A stretch of 53,418 bases of DNA from Flavobacteriales bacterium. Its GTDB lineage: Bacteria > Bacteroidota > Bacteroidia > Flavobacteriales > Flavobacteriaceae. Numbering within the stretch: the first letter of the stretch is position 1; each line of letters begins with the position of its first letter. The stretch covers positions 1-53,418 of the forward strand of contig JAFLBT010000002.1 of NCBI GenBank assembly GCA_017302935.1, read 5' to 3'. A program made the translations under genes and the position numbers. Under the pieces are notes generated by a model, which was not told the origin of the DNA, ran no database searches, and saw nothing but the letters and a program-made list of their open reading frames with translations. Shown piece after piece: positions 50,099 to 53,418 of this stretch.

Positions 50099-50782
50099 TC
50101 ACTCCTTCATCTTCTCCAACTTCTCCTTAATCATTTCCTTTTCCTTTGGAAAAAAACCTTGAATGATTAAAAAGAATCCAAAAATCATGAGAATTACACT
50201 GATCACCCGTTTGATTTTATAAATGATATACGGTGTTAATCTATTTTTAAGTTGTTTGGCTAAAATGATTTTAATGAGATCAGTGATGAGGTAAGTAATA
50301 AGAATAACCGACATAAAAAGAACAATTCGATTAGGATTCATATCCATTTTTGGTCCAAATACAATAATGATTCCCACCCAAAAACCCAACACACCAATAT
50401 TAATGAAATTGAGTAAAAATCCTTTAAAAAATAAACCTAAATAGTTGTTTTTAGGAATAGAATCCGCTACAAATTCAGGATTGAGGTTTTTCTTTTTGCT
50501 CTTTTTTTCTTTAATAAAGGAAATCAAACCAAAAAAAAACATAATTACCCCACCAAGAATGAATAAACTCGGATCATCTTTGAGTTTTTCCAACAATTGG
50601 TTAGTACTGAAATAAGCAATTAGAATAAAAACCAAATCGCCAAAAACAACGCCTAAATCAAACGTCATAGCCGCTTTAAAACCTTTAGTAATACTGGTTT
50701 CTATCAGTACAAAAAAAACAGGACCAATGGTGAAAGCCAAGAGAATTCCCCACGGAATGGCAGCTAAAATATCGTTAAGCAT
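50099..50782 (-). CDS. LysE-family amino-acid exporter/translocator
   Basis: 227 residues with six predicted membrane helices. The N-terminal AAIPWGILLAFTIGPVFFVLI is the family motif (G-x-x-x-x-x-GP-x-F), followed by KGFKAAMTFDLGVVFGDLVF and, after a charged cytoplasmic loop (EKKSKKKNLNPEF), LFFKGFLLNFINIGVLGFWVG. LysE/RhtB proteins export amino acids or small metabolites by proton exchange; the substrate is unknown. It is a single gene by context. Confidence 0.88.
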   Translation of the reverse strand: MLNDILAAIPWGILLAFTIGPVFFVLIETSITKGFKAAMTFDLGVVFGDLVFILIAYFSTNQLLEKLKDDPSLFILGGVIMFFFGLISFIKEKKSKKKNLNPEFVADSIPKNNYLGLFFKGFLLNFINIGVLGFWVGIIIVFGPKMDMNPNRIVLFMSVILITYLITDLIKIILAKQLKNRLTPYIIYKIKRVISVILMIFGFFLIIQGFFPKEKEMIKEKLEKMKE

Positions 50783-50867
50783 TGAAAAAAGTTTCAGGTT
50801 TAAAGTTTCAGGTTTCGAAACTTTGTAAATGCTAATTTAAAATTAAAAATTAAAATGAGCACATTTC

Positions 50868-51536
50868 TTAGTTCATTTCTTTAATTGAACCACCTAAAAC
50901 GGTTTTCTGATTGATTTGTTTCGGACTGCCATAAATGTAAATATCACCTCCTGCTCGAACCTTGGCATCTACAAATTCTGTTGCAAAAATAGCGGCATTT
51001 CCACCGGCATTCAAGGAAATGGTAGTTTGTTCAGAAGTAAAATTTCTTGCTTCTAATTCAGCACCGGATGATAGTATAATATCTTGATTGGCAGTGGTTC
51101 CGGTAATTTTCAATTTTCCACCGGAAGTTGCTTTTATCGTTGCCTTTTTTACTTCTAAAGTAATTCGTATTTCAGCTCCTTCTTTGACATTCAAACTGAA
51201 ATTAATCGCTTTTATTAACTTTTCTGCATTTACATAGGAGCCTTCACTAGCTTCAACACCTTCTAATTTTTTATAATAAACGGTTACTTCAATTTCTTCG
51301 CCTTTTAAAAGTTTTGGAAACGGCATTCGGATTTTTAAATCGCCATTGTTGTTCACTACTTCCACTTCTGCAGCTCTGGAACCTTTGATTTCCACTTTAT
51401 TTTCATTGGATGGAATGAGTTGAGCTGAAATTCTGTCAAATATTTTTACTGTTGTTAAATCACCCGGATTTTTAGTTATATTTTGAGCAAAAAGGGGAGA
51501 AGTAGCTAGTATAAATAATAAAATGATTTTTTTCAT
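50868..51536 (-). CDS. DUF2807 (head GIN domain) exported beta-helix protein
   Basis: 222 residues. The signal peptide MKKIILLFILATSPLFAQ is at the N-terminus when the ATG at 51536 is used; the frame extends to 51581, but that ATG lies before the -7 box. The body is a series of short beta-repeats with alternating Gly/Ala/Ser (KIRMPFPKLLKGEEIEVTVY, ATIKATSGGKLKITGTTANQ, LSSGAELEARNF, ISLNAGGNAAIFA, AKVRAGGDIYIYGSP), the pattern of the DUF2807 right-handed beta-helix. It is exported to the periplasm or outer membrane, function unknown. Confidence 0.85.
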   Translation of the reverse strand: MKKIILLFILATSPLFAQNITKNPGDLTTVKIFDRISAQLIPSNENKVEIKGSRAAEVEVVNNNGDLKIRMPFPKLLKGEEIEVTVYYKKLEGVEASEGSYVNAEKLIKAINFSLNVKEGAEIRITLEVKKATIKATSGGKLKITGTTANQDIILSSGAELEARNFTSEQTTISLNAGGNAAIFATEFVDAKVRAGGDIYIYGSPKQINQKTVLGGSIKEMN

Positions 51537-51566
51537 GATGTGATGATTTTGATGATTGAATAGCTT

Positions 51567-51574
51567 CAAAAATA
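51567..51574 (-). promoter_or_regulatory. -7 box (TATTTTTG) for the DUF2807 gene
   Basis: On the minus strand TATTTTTG matches TAnnTTTG and lies 30 nt upstream of the ATG at 51536, supporting that start over 51581. Confidence 0.45.
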
Positions 51575-51664
51575 ATACCAATTTGTAAATTTAAATTAAA
51601 ACAAATACCTACAAAATTTAAAAGTTTTCAATATAACAGTCATCAGAAAACCGACAACCGACAA

Positions 51665-53418
51665 CTACTCCTTCCTTCTAATAAAATGAAAATCCAATTG
51701 TTTCTTCACTAAATCGGCATTTTTAACTTTAACGTAAACTTCGTCGCCTAATTGTAAAATACTCTTAGAAACTTCACCTACCAATGCATATTGTTTTTCA
51801 TCAAACACATAGTAATCTTCGCGAATTTCACGGATTCTCACCATTCCTTCGCATTTGTTTTCGATGATTTCTACATAAATTCCCCATTCGGTTACACCGG
51901 AAATTACACCTAAAAATTCCTGATCTTTATGGTCTTGCATGTATTTTACTTGCATGTATTTGATGCTATCACGTTCGGCTTGAGCCGCCAAATTTTCCAT
52001 ATCAGACGAATGAGCACATTTTTCTTCATACACTTCTGCTGAAACCGATTTTCCTCCATCCAAATAATACTGCAACAAGCGATGCACCATCACATCCGGA
52101 TAACGACGAATTGGCGAGGTAAAATGCGAATAATAATCAAACGCTAATCCGTAATGACCAATATTTTCGGTAGAATAAACGGCTTTACTCATACTTCGTA
52201 TAGTCAACGTATCAACTAAATTTTGTTCCTTTTTACCATTTACTTCGTTCAATAAATTATTCAACGATTTTGAAATATCTTGTTTGGATTTGAAATTGAT
52301 TTTATAGCCAAACTTTGAAATCACCGTTTGTAAATTGATTAATTTATCTTCATTCGGTTCATCGTGAATACGATATACAAATGTTTTCTTTTGCTTTCCG
52401 ATGAATTCTGCTACTTTTCGATTGGCCAACAACATGAATTCTTCAATTAAATGATTGGCATCTTTAGATATTTTAAAGAAAACACCAACCGGTTCTGCCT
52501 GTTCATTCAAATTGAATTTTACTTCTACTTTATCAAAGGATATCGCTCCGTTTGCCATTCGTTTTTGACGTAAAATTTTAGCTAATTCATCTAATTTTAA
52601 AGTAGCTTCTACCACTTTTTCATCTACTTTATAATCTTTTCCGGTTAACGAAATTTCAGCCGGAATTACCTCTTTTTTGGTTTCGATAATATACTGAGCT
52701 TCTTCATACGCAAACCGCTGATCCGAATAAATTACCGTTCTTCCAAACCATTGATTCACCACTTCTGCTTTAGGTGAAACTTCAAAAACGGCAGAGAACG
52801 TAAATTTATCTTCGTGTGGATTTAGCGAACACGCATCGTTGCTCAAGACTTCAGGAAGCATCGGAACAACACGATCAACTAAATAAACCGATGTAGCTCG
52901 TTTATACGCTTCATCATCCAAAATTGTTCCTTCTTGCAAATAATGCGAAACATCGGCAATGTGAATTCCTATTTCATAATTTCCATTGTCTAATTTTTCA
53001 AACGATAATGCATCATCAAAATCTTTAGCATCTTTTGGATCAATCGTAAACGTTAATGTTTTTCGCATATCACGACGTTTGGTAATTTCTTCTTCGGTAA
53101 CAGAAGTATCAATTTTATTAGCATACGCTTCTACTTCAATCGGAAAATCATACGGCAAACCATATTCGGCTAAAATGGCGTGAATTTCTGTATTGTGTTC
53201 ACCTGGTTTTCCTAACACTTTGATGACTGATCCAAACGGACTATCGGCTTTCTTTGGCCAATCTTCCATTTTTACTAAAACTACATCACCGTGTTCCGCA
53301 TCACCTATTTTATTTTTTGGGATGAAAATATCCGTGTACATTTTAGCATTGGCAGTAGTAACAAACGCAAAATTCTTTTGAATATCAATCACTCCTACAA
53401 ATTCTGTTTTTGCTCGTT
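51665..53418 (-). CDS. rnr: Ribonuclease R, C-terminal part (start outside the window)
   Basis: At least 584 residues; the frame is open to the right edge (RAKTEFVGVIDIQKNFAFV continues upstream), so the N-terminal part is missing. A cold-shock domain is visible at the start. The RNB catalytic domain follows with FTIDPKDAKDFDDALS, the Mg-binding aspartates of the RNase II/R family, then GIHIADVSHYLQEGT, SVYLVDRVVPMLPEVLSND, LANRKVAEFI and YSHFTSPIRRYPDVMVHRLL. An S1 domain ends the protein (FLGVISGVTEWGIYVEI). RNase R is a 3'-5' exonuclease that degrades structured RNA and defective rRNA. The call over RNase II rests on the overall arrangement. Confidence 0.95.
   Translation of the reverse strand, partial: RAKTEFVGVIDIQKNFAFVTTANAKMYTDIFIPKNKIGDAEHGDVVLVKMEDWPKKADSPFGSVIKVLGKPGEHNTEIHAILAEYGLPYDFPIEVEAYANKIDTSVTEEEITKRRDMRKTLTFTIDPKDAKDFDDALSFEKLDNGNYEIGIHIADVSHYLQEGTILDDEAYKRATSVYLVDRVVPMLPEVLSNDACSLNPHEDKFTFSAVFEVSPKAEVVNQWFGRTVIYSDQRFAYEEAQYIIETKKEVIPAEISLTGKDYKVDEKVVEATLKLDELAKILRQKRMANGAISFDKVEVKFNLNEQAEPVGVFFKISKDANHLIEEFMLLANRKVAEFIGKQKKTFVYRIHDEPNEDKLINLQTVISKFGYKINFKSKQDISKSLNNLLNEVNGKKEQNLVDTLTIRSMSKAVYSTENIGHYGLAFDYYSHFTSPIRRYPDVMVHRLLQYYLDGGKSVSAEVYEEKCAHSSDMENLAAQAERDSIKYMQVKYMQDHKDQEFLGVISGVTEWGIYVEIIENKCEGMVRIREIREDYYVFDEKQYALVGEVSKSILQLGDEVYVKVKNADLVKKQLDFHFIRRKE

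Overview
The window is AT-rich chromosomal DNA from a member of the Bacteroidota, very probably a gliding Flavobacterium-like member of the Flavobacteriaceae. The reasons are: a complete four-gene locus matching the Flavobacterium gliding operon sprC-sprD-sprB-sprF; type B sorting domains of the type IX secretion system (T9SS); many families largely confined to this phylum (DUF4349, DUF4837, DUF4175, PorP/SprF); and repeated use of the Bacteroidota promoter -7 box TAnnTTTG instead of sigma-70 boxes. The taxonomic call is inference from gene content. No phage, transposase or CRISPR array was seen.

Layout. 0-6.2 kb (mostly +): tail of an M1 aminopeptidase, rnpA, a DUF4349 lipoprotein, an S41 processing protease and a double OmpA-like protein, then a convergent GNAT acetyltransferase and an outer-membrane barrel protein. 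6.2-12.3 kb (-): DUF4837 lipoprotein, a four-LysM lytic transglycosylase, pgk, and a protein that joins an SprB-type head to a SPOR-like tail. 12.5-14.9 kb (+): holB, a DoxX-family membrane protein and a thioredoxin-like exported protein. 14.9-24.7 kb (-): a Pif1/RecD-like helicase, then a run DUF4175-ybeY-mnmG-methyltransferase-OmpH/Skp, with three parS-like sites around mnmG that suggest proximity to the chromosome origin. 25-31.7 kb: gltX (+), a small exported protein and a barrel protein (+), a second barrel protein (-), an SPFH protein (+) and glnS (-).

31.8-49.3 kb is the centrepiece: a regulatory region with three direct repeats at an exact 22-bp period, a candidate promoter and a 10-bp 5'-UTR hairpin, followed by sprC, sprD, the 11.2-kb sprB and sprF. 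By analogy with Flavobacterium johnsoniae, SprB is the mobile surface adhesin moved by the gliding motor, SprF is the PorP-like protein needed to export it through T9SS, and SprC/SprD support it. The SprB head domain and the SprD SPOR-like tail recur fused together in the separate gene at 10.5-12.3 kb, which suggests a further, apparently undescribed component of the same surface system.

49.3-53.4 kb: folB, tRNA-Cys(GCA) followed by a broken copy of its 3' half, a LysE-type exporter, a DUF2807 protein and the 3' part of the RNase R gene, which runs off the window.

Several genes (rnpA, holB, the thioredoxin-like gene and the small gene at 26.6 kb) have a -7 box ending only 3-4 nt before the ATG, predicting leaderless mRNAs. 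Family names, domain limits and gene symbols come from recognition by eye; no database search was run.
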